64,000 nt of DNA from NCBI GenBank assembly GCA_947396885.1, contig OX377202.1, positions 74,186,643 to 74,250,642 on the forward strand. Reading direction: 5' to 3'. Numbering within the stretch: the stretch's first letter is position 1; each line of letters starts with the position of its first letter. Source of the DNA: Heligmosomoides polygyrus polygyrus. Its lineage: Eukaryota > Nematoda > Chromadorea > Rhabditida > Heligmosomidae. Below are positions 1 through 12,300 of this stretch, piece after piece. Made by a program: the position numbers and the translations under genes. The notes under the pieces were generated by a model. It was given only the letters and a program-made list of their open reading frames with translations, was not told where the DNA came from and made no database searches.

Positions 1-183
1 AGCTTTACCAACTCTTAGTTATGTGGTGTAAGGGTTATTTGGCTAGCAGCTGTACTCATTTCTTGTCTGTGGAGTGGTACTTGGTTTCATTTGAAATTTA
101 TTTTTCAACTTCTATCCTTCTTCACACCTCTCCTCAAATCTGCTTGGAAAATTTTATTCACAAATTCCCGCTTTTCGTTTCAG

Positions 184-375
184 GATTTAATGGCTCGTAT
201 GCACAATCGTTTGTGGTCCATTACGCCTCCGAAGAAGACTGTGCACAAAAGAGTGTTCTGACAACGTCTACATCAGCTACAGTCAGCGACTTGAAGTTAT
301 TCTCCAAGTATCGAATTCATGTTGAAAGTCGAAATCAGATAGGCTCAACGAATTCAAGCGCTGTCGAGAAATACG
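184..375 (+). CDS. FN3 exon 1 of window (C-terminal part of an FN3 domain)
   Basis: The acceptor TTTCGTTTCAG ends at 183 and the donor GTGAGC starts at 376; both ends are phase 1. The 64 codons show the C-to-G strand pattern of FN3, with an SFVVHY strand, TVSDLKLFSKYRIHVESRN (the conserved L...Y.. V...N block) and a closing SSAVEKY. The N-terminal half of this domain must lie on an exon upstream of the window. Confidence 0.78.
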
Positions 376-3300
376 GTGAGCCAAACTATTAAAATGCAAA
401 TCCATAAATTCAATAAAATAAAAGAAAATGTTAAGAAGGTTTGTTTCGCCATTTACTTCAATCGAACCTTTTTTGTAGCATCCTCCCCCCCTCGGTGGCT
501 CATGCTCATCAGTGAAGGGGAAGTTGCTATAAAATAAGTAGTAAAATAGTAGTAATAAGTAATACCAGCAATAGTAACAAATAAGACATGAATAAAAAAT
601 GACTCGAGGATAACTTTGGCGGCGGTGCGTAACATGCAGCCTATACATACATGCCGCAAACTAACACTTCGCAAGCAGTTTAGTAGAGTAGGAAAGGAGA
701 ATCAGGAAGAGAAAAATAGTTTGCTCGAAATCCAATAAGTAGGCAGCGAGAAACCAAATAGGAATTTGGAAAAATAGGAAACAGGAATGAGATGGAATAA
801 GCAGAATTTGGGACATCCTTGGAATTACAAATCTCAGGACAACTTGGTTCGGGCGGTCCACCTTATACTCTCATAAAAACAACTCTTGCGCCTTCTCTTC
901 ATCGCCTGAGCAGACCAGAGTCAACGTGACTGTGACGTAAGCAGGGCTTGTTTAAAGTCGTTTCATGTTTTGTTTCATTCTGTCGTAATTTTTCTCACCT
1001 CAGCTAGGAATGCTGTGTTAGGGCCTCCACAGAGTCTCGCGGCAGCACCCCGAGAACTCGTCCATATCGCTCCCGCCGCAGTGGGACCCACGCTGCACTG
1101 TGGTGGAAGCCGCGGCGCGGACGAGTTGTCGCGGAGCCGCCGCACGCAAAGGTCCCCGAGGGCTGCCGCAGTTCACGGCGGCTCTCACCCGCAGCGCCAG
1201 GAGCTGCGGGTGAGACCCGCCGGAGGGCGTGATAGAAGAGTGTCCATTATGGTTCATCTATTCTAAACATTTTTAAAACGAATCTACATGCTAGGGATAA
1301 AGTGGGTTGGTGCATAATCTCTGTCCATAAAGGAGCTTGACAACCAACAACATAATCACTGGTAGTGTCGACAAATGGAGGCGTATGGAATCCTGCACTC
1401 AAAACAACACAAAAAAACCTTAGCACGATATTAGGTGACCTTAATTGCACTGAAAGTCTCCGTGGCCTTCCAGTCGCAAGTTACTCGTCTGAGGTTTAGG
1501 GAAAACCTTTGCACAGAAATGCAACAACAAGGCAAACCGTTTTTTTTTAGTATCCCACCATATGAGCTATAACTGCATCGGACAGACTTCCCGGACTCAA
1601 CAAAGCATCGGAGGGAATGCTGTCATAACAAAGGGCTACCACATTATCTTCGAGCTGCTTGTCAACGGAGGAACTTTTAGTGGAGGTAGAACGACAAAAG
1701 TGAGAGCAAGCGCAAAATGGCACAGAACTGTTGAGTTATAAGAAGTGCTCTATAAAATTTCGGCGCTTAGATTCAACAACTCCTAACTTAACTTAGAAGA
1801 CGCTTCTTCACAAAAGAAAAAGCGTTTTCCTTACGACATCTTTCACATTCCCAGAGGTCGCAACTGCCGCAAAAGTACCTAGTATTGCGTACAGTAACCC
1901 TCGCAGAGCCGCACCACCCGCCGTTGTCATGGCGGGTCCGCGGCACCCGCAAGACTCTGCTGCCGGCCTTAGGCATCCGTTCAACCATTGTCAGGTGCTA
2001 TGGTGTTTTCTCGATGTTGCGCTTTACGTTGCATGGTTTTCTACTACGATGATTTTTATGAGAGCATCAGGTAGACCTTCCTACCGTACTCGACTTGCAC
2101 CCAAATGTGGCCTGCTAGATAGTCAGCATGAATTTTCTGAGAGCGTGGAAACTATCGGAGGTCAGTAAAGAAAAGGAAAAGAAGAGAAAATATTAATGTA
2201 ATGGAAAAATGTGAGATGACGCATGGAAAAGCAAATTTCGAAATGTTATCAAATAACTACGTGACACAAAAGGCTAAACTAGAAGGATAAGGTCTCGCTC
2301 ACCCTGAGCGACGCCTAATGGTAAGCTCCCATATCGACTCATCGCGTAGGACGATCGATATGGGAGCTTATCATTAGGCATCGCTCGGAGTGAGCAATGG
2401 CATAGCACAGACCTATTACTAGCCAGTGGTGGTTTATTGATAGTGAGCAGAGATTTGGCAAGGGTGACAACTTTGCTGTTATTATTATGTTGGAAAAAAA
2501 GTCTTTTCATTTTTTCTAAGAACGATTACTTCATAACTACAAAGTTAAATCAATTAAGATAACCTCCATTTTGTTCCACTACACTTTTCTGAAGAGTGGG
2601 TAATTTTCCAATTCCTCTCGCGTAAAACACTGCAGTTCTGGAGTCGAACCATTGCTGAATCCAATTTTTGAGGTTTTCACCCGCTTCAAAATATTTCTCT
2701 CCAATTTCTTGCTTGAGAGCACGAAGGAGATGGTAGTCGGTAGGGGCGAGGTCAGGGCTATACGGTGGAGGTGGATTACCTCCCAGCCGAGCTCCTTTAT
2801 TGTTTCTCTTGTGAGTCTTGCAACATGTGGTTTTGCATTGTCATGCAGGATCATCACCTTTGACTTCTCAGCCTCTTTTCTTGGAGAGCTGCGGCGACTT
2901 TGTGGAGTTGGCCACTGTGGTGGCAGCAGTAAGGCCTCTCCTGTTCTGAGAGTTTCCCAGTAAATCACTCCTCTGATATTCCACCAAACACTCAAGATAA
3001 TCTTCCTTTCGTCAGGATTGAGACCAGGCTTAGGGTTCTCTCCTTTTTGTACCCATTGTCTTTTTGTTCGGAAGTTGGCATACAGAACGCAGAACTCATC
3101 GCCTGCCACAATCCGCGGCAGAAACGATTTTCTTTCGTATCTGGACAGAAGCCGACAGCGATGGAGAGCCGTTGAACTTCCTGAGTGTCTGACAGGGCAT
3201 GTGGAATCCATGCTCCAAATTTTCATGCAAAGCCAAGACCCTTCAGATGGATTCTCACTATCCTATGAGACACTTCGAGCTTCTCTGTCAGTTGACGTGT

Positions 3301-6300
3301 CGTCTGCCTACTATCGGTGAGAAGAAGACGGAGTATCTCAGTGTCGTCCAATTCAGTTGCTCTTCCTGGCTTTGTCCACGAGTGAATAATCTCCCTTTAA
3401 AAATTTTCCGAACCATTCATAACAGGTGCAATGAGTAATAGATCCCAAGCCATATGTATCGTTAATTTGGTTGGCTGCCTGACACGTTGTAGATCCTTTA
3501 ATGAATTCATGAAGAATGCCGATCTGGCCGAGTCCTGAGTATTGGACAGTTAACGAAGTACAATAAGGGTCTTGACCTGTGTCCGCGAGCGAACCGTAGA
3601 CGAGTGTGATAGGATTATGAAATTAGCAATCAATACTGGATAGTGTGTTTACAAGGAGAACGGTTTAAAAAACCTTTCGAAGTGTGGAGAGACTTTTTCC
3701 AGCCTAATATTAATAGGGAATTTGCTTGTTTTTATACAGACATTCAAAAATGTTAGCAACTAATTCAGAATTGTAACTATTAGTAAGCAGTACTGCATGC
3801 AACTCGTTGTTCTTTCTGCTAAAATATTCAAATTTATAGCATGTATTGCCTACTCTGAGTATTTCAGTATAAACTATAGTTACCTTTTACTTTAGTATTA
3901 ATTTTGGGTTAATTTTCATTTCAACGTAAGTAGTTTACACGTTTCATGCAATCAACCTTTTACCAGATCTGTCAAAACATACCAAGCTTAGCTTCGTGAG
4001 ATTTTCAGTTGAAACTTTATATGGTAGGTTTATAAATATACATCTAAAATCCGCAGAGTAGATCTTATCATTACCAGCGCTAGCATTATTAATTTTTGAG
4101 TAGTAGTATAATTATTAATAGTTTAATAAGAGAGTGGAAGTATGCCGTTTTTGCTGTGCATTGTTTTTAGGCACGTGATAAAAGTATTTTGGAGGTCCAA
4201 CCTAAGTACAATGAGCGGTATCCCGAAAGGGTTTATGGCTAGTGCTGGAGACGCCAAAGCATACCGCTAATGACGTTGGTGATCGGCGAAATTTCCTTTG
4301 AATTTTCCCGACACTCTCGAGTTCAACACCAACGAGCGTTGGACAGAACACGATGAGCGATCAACATCCATGAAATCGTTTCTCTTTCCGACTCCCACGC
4401 TTTCTCTGAATCACATGAGAAACTGCTGACCGGGTCACCGCTCATGTGTTAAGTGCCACTGAACTGGATCTCACTGGAATGGAATCCAACTCTTTGTGTG
4501 AAACAAACAAGATATGCTGAGATTTAATGTGTTCTTTCCCGAGACTCCTTTAACAGAACACACTCTGCTTCGCACTAGAAATTCGTCAGAAGATGTCTCT
4601 GTTTCCGAATTAGGGCAGGTTGGGAACGGTGTTGTAAATCGGCCCACAATTTGAAAGGTCGTCTTTCCACGTATAATTTCATGGTCAGCTAGTCGGTTTG
4701 TCACGTTGTGAGTCACACAAAGGGGGAGATTCTAAACACGTGTCACAGACGTCGGGAACGAGAGTATGCATCCAGAAGGCATGTTACAGACGCCGAGCAG
4801 CGAGTGTCCCGATTGAGTAGACTTGTCACCAACACCGTGCAACGAGCCTTTTAAATGAGAAGTCTGTCGGTGCATGAGAAAATGTGTTTGGGTGGGGAGG
4901 GAGGGAAGAGAGGGGGGGGGGGGTGTTTGGAAAATTGCTACCGCAGCAATCTGTTAAATTTTATTGCAGCCATGGGCCGGATTCACCAACGACTTACAGC
5001 AATTTAGCAGAGCAAATTACAGCCGAAACCCCTGATAGCGCGGCTTATCACTTGATATGGTGAGCGATAAGCCGCGTTATCTGAGTTTCCCGCTGTGAAT
5101 TCTCTGTTAAAGTTATTCAAGTCGTCGATGAATCCGGCTCCAGAGTGTACATAAACAGTATCGATCGAATGGCCAATCTCGACTGATCGACTGAGGTGCT
5201 TTTAGCCATTTTTCTGCTGCATAAGCACTTCGGCTTAGGAATCGCACAACCCTTGTAGTACGGAAGACGCGTCTGTGTGTCTCTGTCATTTCATCTGCCT
5301 ATCGCCACATATGACAAAGTGCACTTCGATGAATAAACCACACGGATTCAACTGAGGAGGAACACACTTCATTGGAACCGTTTTGAAGACCCTTGCCTAC
5401 CATATCCTACTATCGTATTCTATATTATATGTGAGGTCAATCTTTCTTGTAGTGAAGGTAAGAAGAAACTGCCTTGGTGCTCTATTATCGGGGAGCGACA
5501 CTTCCTACTAGCAAAAAAGCTATGTTCCCATTTCAAGGGCTAAGGTCTCATAATCAATATGACGTAATCTCGATCAGAATGGTATCTGAATGCGCGCCCA
5601 TGTATTATTTTGTATTTTTGGAGCTTATTTCTTACACAGAAAAGATATTGAACGCACTATTTTTGCAGCATTGTTCACTGCTTCTTTGCCTCAACACCGT
5701 CAGTGTAATAATTTGAGTGCTGAAGTGATGAGTTCTACCTCCTTGGGCAAGAGCATAAGGCAATGTTGCGGTCTTCAGGAACGTCACAACTCCTGAAACT
5801 CTTCTGATGCTCGTCTCCACTACCTTCGACAAGTCTTGCTGGCCTTTGCCCTTCCGACTTTACCCTAAGCCTTCTGCTCGACTTCTTCCGCTGCGTTCTC
5901 CACGTACTGCTCATCGCCTTTCTCCTAATCCGGGTCACGACGTTTCCTTTTCATCGGCATCCTCATCCTCTGAGCTTCTCTGAATTTAAAAAAATGACAG
6001 CTTTCTTCGCGCTGATCTACGCGCTTCCGATCAAGCTGCCATCGTGCTCTTCGCAACTTGAGTTATCGTCTGCTTAATCATCTCAATCAGCGTCAATTAA
6101 ATTTCCTTACGAAAGACAACAAATTAACATTGATGGAGGGGGTTGAGGTAGCAGTGGTACGCCAAACACTTGAAATCGCAACCGAAAACGGCTCCGAGTA
6201 CCAGATTAATAGGTCCGTCAACTCCATCAACACCCACGCAGCTGCTGCCGTGGAAACAAGGACGAGCGCATGGATGCTTAGTACTAGAAAACCTACAAGC

Positions 6301-9300
6301 AGAAGTGCGATGAAGAAGAACCACCATCTCTTTTTCTTCAGCGTTTTTCCCGCTTAGTATTGGGGTCCGCTTTCCTGGAACGCTGGCGGCACTTTTTCCG
6401 ATCAAATGTCTGATCGGGTTGCAACCTAGCCATCTGGAGGTCTGGTGCAGTGCATTAAGCCGCTGCTTTGTTCGCTCTCATGGCCGCTTTCTGAGCACAT
6501 CAAGGCTAAGACCAGTCTTTCGGACGGTGTTACCTTTCAATTATGAAGAAGAGCCGTGTGTTATATATAATATGTATGTTATATACATATATTTGTGCAT
6601 GTATTGTTATAATATTTTTTAATATATAATATATATATATATTATATGTACGTATGTACACCGTCTTTTTTACGTCAAATTGGACACTTTTGAAATCAAA
6701 TTGGACACTCTTCTAAGCTGGCCTAAGAATTTTGAAATCAAAGCGAACGCCCTCCAAATCGAAACGAGCTTTTTTAGGGTAAATTACAAACTCTGCAAGG
6801 TGGTAAGAATAATTTTTTTGCTCAAGGAAAATTTGTTATAACGTTTTCAATTTTTTTTAGTTCAGCTGACCGAATGAGTGTAGCAAAGGTTTTTAAACTT
6901 TTTGATTTTTGAGAAAAATAATAAATTGCTAAAATAATAAATTCAAATTTTGCTTTAAGCGAAACGATGAAGCAATCATTTAGAGCATTAAAAGAATGGA
7001 TTGAGCCATGTAATCAAAAAGCTCGCCGCGATTTCCATTTGATTAATAGTATAAACGCTATATAGGAAGCAGTGTTATAAGAAACATCAAAGTGAGAATG
7101 TGTTGGTTCTTCACAATTGTTTTGTTGTTTCGTTTACAGTGTGAAACTCTATGAAACCAGCAATTTCGCAGTCGACAAAATAAAAATCGCAACATCTTGA
7201 GTGCAGGAGTGCTGGGGCAATCTCTAATTTTGGCACTTCACTTGCCCTCCTCTTTTTCTTTAAAGCAAGCTGTAAACCATTGTTTTTCCATAAAAATGCG
7301 AGTTTTTTTAAAATTTCAATCAAAGTGTTTTCTTATTGGGTAAGTGAATTAAACTTAAAAGAGGTCAAAATAAAATAAAATAAAGTAAAATAAAAATTTT
7401 CCTGGCACAAAATGTTTTTCTAACCTTCTTGGAGAGCATTCATCTTAATGCAGAAGAAGCTTATTTCAATTTAGAAGACTGATCATGGTTTCAGAAGTTT
7501 TAGGCTAGCTTAGAAGAGTGCCCATTTTGACCTGAAAGGTATCCAATCTGATTTCTAGTTTGATTTGAACAGTGTTCAATTGGTATGGAAATGGCACATA
7601 TGTTGCTGTTTGAATGCATAAGTTTTGGGTTGCAGAGACAAATTTTCGGACAGTAGAGAAACAGAACAAATCAAAGATTGCAACCTACCCTACAGTCCAA
7701 CGTAGTTTATTTTGTTATTTTGTTTACGATTTTATTTAACCCTTGAATTCTCGACCTTTTTAGTTGGGATGATAGCGAGGGAATAATTTTTGAAATGCGA
7801 ATGTGCAGATTGTGTTATACAACTTGCCTCTCAACACCATAGCAGAGTATGTCTTCGAGCCAACAGAAAAAAAGGCTCTTTATTAGGCATATTAAGCTAG
7901 CCCCTTCGCCTTAGCTAGTGCCTATCCAGCCTAAAGAGCATGTCTTTTGGTTTACTTCGTGCTGAGGATACTGTACTGAGTGTAAGTCTGAAAACTACAG
8001 TTGGGATGCTTTTCGGGATCAAACGTGTTGACGTATACCCAAATGCTTCACTACTTTCTGTTAGGCAAACCTTCTCTTTCCATTTCAGTTTGCTCCATTC
8101 TGCCGTCCCCAATGAATGTTCGTCTCGTTGATGAGTCGGAGTTGAGGTGGGATCCTGTGGAAGACGCCAGATCGTATCGAGTCGAATCGCGTTACGAAAA
8201 GACGTCATCGTTCAAAGAAATCGTGAGCAGGCATTTTGTTTACTAAGCTTTTCTTAAAAATTCATATTAACTATATTACCTTTGCTTTAGTTTCGGGAGG
8301 TGTTGGAATGTAAATACCAGATTTTCCGAAAGTGTTCGCTTTTTTCCACAAGCTCGTGTTTCAGAGAAGAAGCTGCAGTAGATTTAACAACGAATGTATG
8401 TATTAATTGGCATAACGCTGTTCCAACTGCGTAGTGCGTGGGAGTTTACCCCCTTGCGAGAAATTGAATTGGTGCAGGACGTAGTTCACTTCTGCATCGT
8501 GTTGCTGAAACGCTTCTCTTCGCTCCGATATGCCTTTCTACCAGGGAGGGGGAATTAACCGTTATCCGCTGTTTGATTTCTAACCCGTCTTTTGGCCAAA
8601 CAGTTTTGTTGTTCTCCATTCTGCGACTGTTTGACCGAATGGCGAACAACAAGACTAATTCCCAAAGTTTGTAGGTAGGGCTGACACATCTGTGTAATAG
8701 GATCTCTATAATCTTAAGAGTGTTTGTGTGAACATTAATTGTAGGCATTCAGACGCAGAAACTTTAGCTGAGACTTCTCCTAACTCGGGCACAGGTGACG
8801 CATTTGGTGGGAGTCCTAACCTCCCTCGGCACCCCGAGTGGATCTTCAGTTTCGCGACCAGGCCAACCAATCCTTCCCTCTGGTTTCGCCAAATTGTTCC
8901 AAACGCGTCTTAGATATATCACCTGCTGAAGTGTTCATCGACTGTACAGCATGCAAACCACGACATCCAAATTAAAACCCAGTCTTGTTTTTGGCTGCTT
9001 GTTCATAATTCGTTTCTCAATTATACGACCGTTATTTTGAGCAAACCTGTTCGTTGTCTGCTACCTGAGTTCCAAAATTTCACCATCCCTTCAGCCTATC
9101 TTTCTATTAGGTTGGAAAAAAAGTCTCTTCACACTTCGAATTTTTTTTACCCTTCCCCTTGTAAACGCACTAGCCAATGTTGATAGCTGATTTCGTAATC
9201 CTATCACACTTGTCTACCGTTCGCACGCGGACACAGGTTAAGACTGTTCTTGTAATTCGTTATCCATCCAATCTTCCGGACTCAATGCCAGATCTACCTC

Positions 9301-12300
9301 ATGGCCGTTTTCAGCACGGCATTCTTCATGAATTCATTAAAGGATCTATAGCACGTCAGGCAGCCGACCAAATTAACGATATATATGGCTTGGGATCTAC
9401 TACTCATCGCGCCTGTTATGAGTGGTTCGGAAAGTCTTTAAAGGGAGATTATTCACTGAGGGCAAAGCATGGTCAGGAAGGCCAACTGGATTGGACGACA
9501 GTGAACTACACCATCTTCTTCGTACCGATAGTTGGCAGACGACACGTCAGCTGGCAGAGAAGCTCGAAGTGTCTCATAGGATAGTAGGAATCCATCTGAA
9601 GAATCTTGGCTTTCATGGAAATTTGGAGCTTGGATTCCACATGCTCTGTCAGACACTCAGAACGGTCGACGGCTCTCCATCGCTGCTTCTCTTCAGTCCA
9701 GATAAGGAAGAAAATCGTTTCTTCCGCGGATTGTGACAAGCGAAGAGTCCTGGGTTCTGTATGCCAACTTCCGAGGAAAAGGCAATGGGTACAAAAGGGA
9801 GAGAGCCCTAAGTCTGATCTCAAGTCCAATGTTCACGAAAGGAAGATTCTCTTGAGTGTTTGGTGGGATATCAGAGAAGTGATTTATCGGCAAACTCTCA
9901 GAAGTGGAGAGACACTTACTGCTGTCACATACTGCGGCCAACTCCACAAAGTCGTCGTAACTCTCTAAGAAAACAGGCCGGAGAAGTCGAAGGTGATGAT
10001 CCTGCATGACGGTGCAAAACCACATGTTGCAAGACTCACAAGAGAAACAATAAAGGAGATGGGCTGGGAGGTAATGCCACATCCACCGTATAGCCCTGAT
10101 CTCGCCCCTAGCGACTACCATCTCTTCCGTGGTCTCAAGCAAGAAATTGAAGAGAAATATTTTCAAACGGATGAAGACCTCAAAAATTAGATTCAGCATT
10201 GGTTCGACTCCAGAACTGCAGTCTTTTAAGCGAGAGGAATTGGAAAATTACCCAGTCTTTGGAGAAGTGTAGTGGAACAAAATAGAGTTTATCTCAATTG
10301 ATTTGACTTTGTAGTTGTGAAGTAATAAATTTTTGAAAAAAAATGAAAAGACTTTTTTTCCAACCTAATAGCATTCGTGTCCAAGTCCCTTTTCCTTTTC
10401 ACGTCGTTCGCTAAATCTGCTACTCACATGGCTAACTACGCATACATTTGTAGAGTTTACTGCGGAGTACTCGTTCCAAAATCTATTCCTTCCATGGCGG
10501 CTTTTGTTGCTCGATTACCAGAGATGAGGAAACGGGAAATATGTTCCTAGGACTGCAGGGCGGCTTGCAGTTGGAAGTCACCATGGAGGGTAGCCAGTTG
10601 TAGGTGTTTTGTTCGGGATAGAATTGACTTCTTTGCTGGAGGCATACCATGAATGAAAATATAAAGGACGGCATTAATCAATCCTCTTCTGTGATGCGCA
10701 AAGCATTCTTGTTCTACGGGATAACCTGGACGCAGTTTGAATGCGTTTTTGGCCTACACAGTGAATTCCGCTGGACAGCCTATGGATAATTCAATGTAAT
10801 ATCCTTCCCAGGCATGTGTAATATCAACTTGCCCACCCTAAAAGAATGGAAGGCTTAGTTAGGCTTTTGCGAAACTCGAACCAGTAACATCTATTCGAAG
10901 TGCACGCGACATCCGGCGCCTCCTCCGTCTCTGCTGTGAGCCCATAAGGAGTACTGTTGCGATGTCGCTGGAAGCGTGTGCATTAACTGCCATCTTGCCC
11001 GCGCATGCTTCTCCTGCAGGTTGTTTTTTAATCGTTGCTTGCTTATTTCAGGGAGATGTCGTAGACCCATCGTTCCGTATGGGGCAGGACGTTCGACATG
11101 GGCAGTCATTTCGTGTCCGTAGCCTGAGGTCACCGTACCAACCAAGCGCTCCAAGCCTGTCGATAGAAATTGGATCGCTCGGTAAGCAGTCAGCGTGGTG
11201 GCTAGTGTTTTCTGTGGTCGTCGATTTCATGGCAAACTGCTGCAATTTTCTTCCGCCCACGATATCATCATCTTCGAAGTGTTTTAGGGAAAAAATTGTA
11301 GTTGCTGAACAGCTTTAATGTGAATCAAAAAAGAATCCCAGAGGGTGGAAGGGATCTGTGTTTAGGTGAAGAGCAGCTCAGCTCGTCAAGAGATGTTTAG
11401 TAATGTCTTTGCAAGGATTGTTGGGGTAGACGAAGTGTTCCATGTAGTATGTGTGAGTGTGCTTGAAACAAAAATTTTTAGGTTCCAAACTGCCATCGAT
11501 GTGGTGGGCAGTCTCCGGAGGGTTTCTATTTTTCTTCGTGTTTCTGACGCTCTATCTCTTCTCAAAACGCCGGAAATGCATTGGCCGAGGCGAAAGAAAA
11601 AGTAAACAGTATGGCAGCGATTGCGGTATGTTTTGAAGATAATAACTGATTTGCACCTGTAGTAGTTCATGCTTTTGCTTCAGTGCGCCCGTCTTCCTTC
11701 CAACCAGACACAGAAACATTCTACGAGCCGTCGGTTAATTTGTGAGTTGACCAATGTAATATTCATTAGTGAGCAAAAATGTATGCGCCTTGGTTTCCAA
11801 ACTTAAACTTGCTTCACGAGGCCACCGAAAAACATTCATTCTTATTTTTATTTATTTATTTATTCAATGCGTAGAACAAGGTCTAGCGGGAGGAAATTAA
11901 GAAACAAATCAGTACAAAAACCCAAACACGCATTTTCAACAACGTGTAAATCAGAGCATCAGCCAAGTGAAACAAAAACATCGTCACCGACAAGGTGCAG
12001 TGCGTCATTCTTCCACGCCTTGATCCATTGCAGGGCGATCACATGGAATCTCATATATCCTGGGCTTCCAGAAGAGCGTGTAGATCGATGTTTGACTTGC
12101 GTTGAAGGTATAAAGCATGGTGCCATCTCCGTGAAGTGTCTTGCGCCGTCGTCTTGGTCCAGAATCAATGACTTTCTATACAATCTGAGGTCGTCATACT
12201 GTCCGACGTTAATGACGTCAGTGCCCGGCGTGCAGAGTACTGAGGCTGGTGTTGTACTTTCTTGATCAAAAGAATCGCCGTAAGAACAGCCGAGTCAGGA

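Noticed and set aside
970..1266. 98-codon ORF with Arg/Ala-rich product
   Set aside because: It follows from the GC-rich hairpin island; both strands are open and no splice sites frame it.
5474..6357. Possible extra FN3-gene exons in the first intron
   Set aside because: No frame shows FN3 pattern, and phase-1 acceptor/donor pairs are missing. The direct join 375 to 8089 already gives a sensible inter-domain linker.
9693..10199. Minus-strand 168-codon ORF in mariner copy B
   Set aside because: It is antisense to the transposase coding strand. The same shadow appears in copies A and C.
11366..11605. 79-codon ORF overlapping the membrane exon
   Set aside because: It is in the wrong frame. 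The phase-matched frame through 11482-11625 gives the transmembrane segment.
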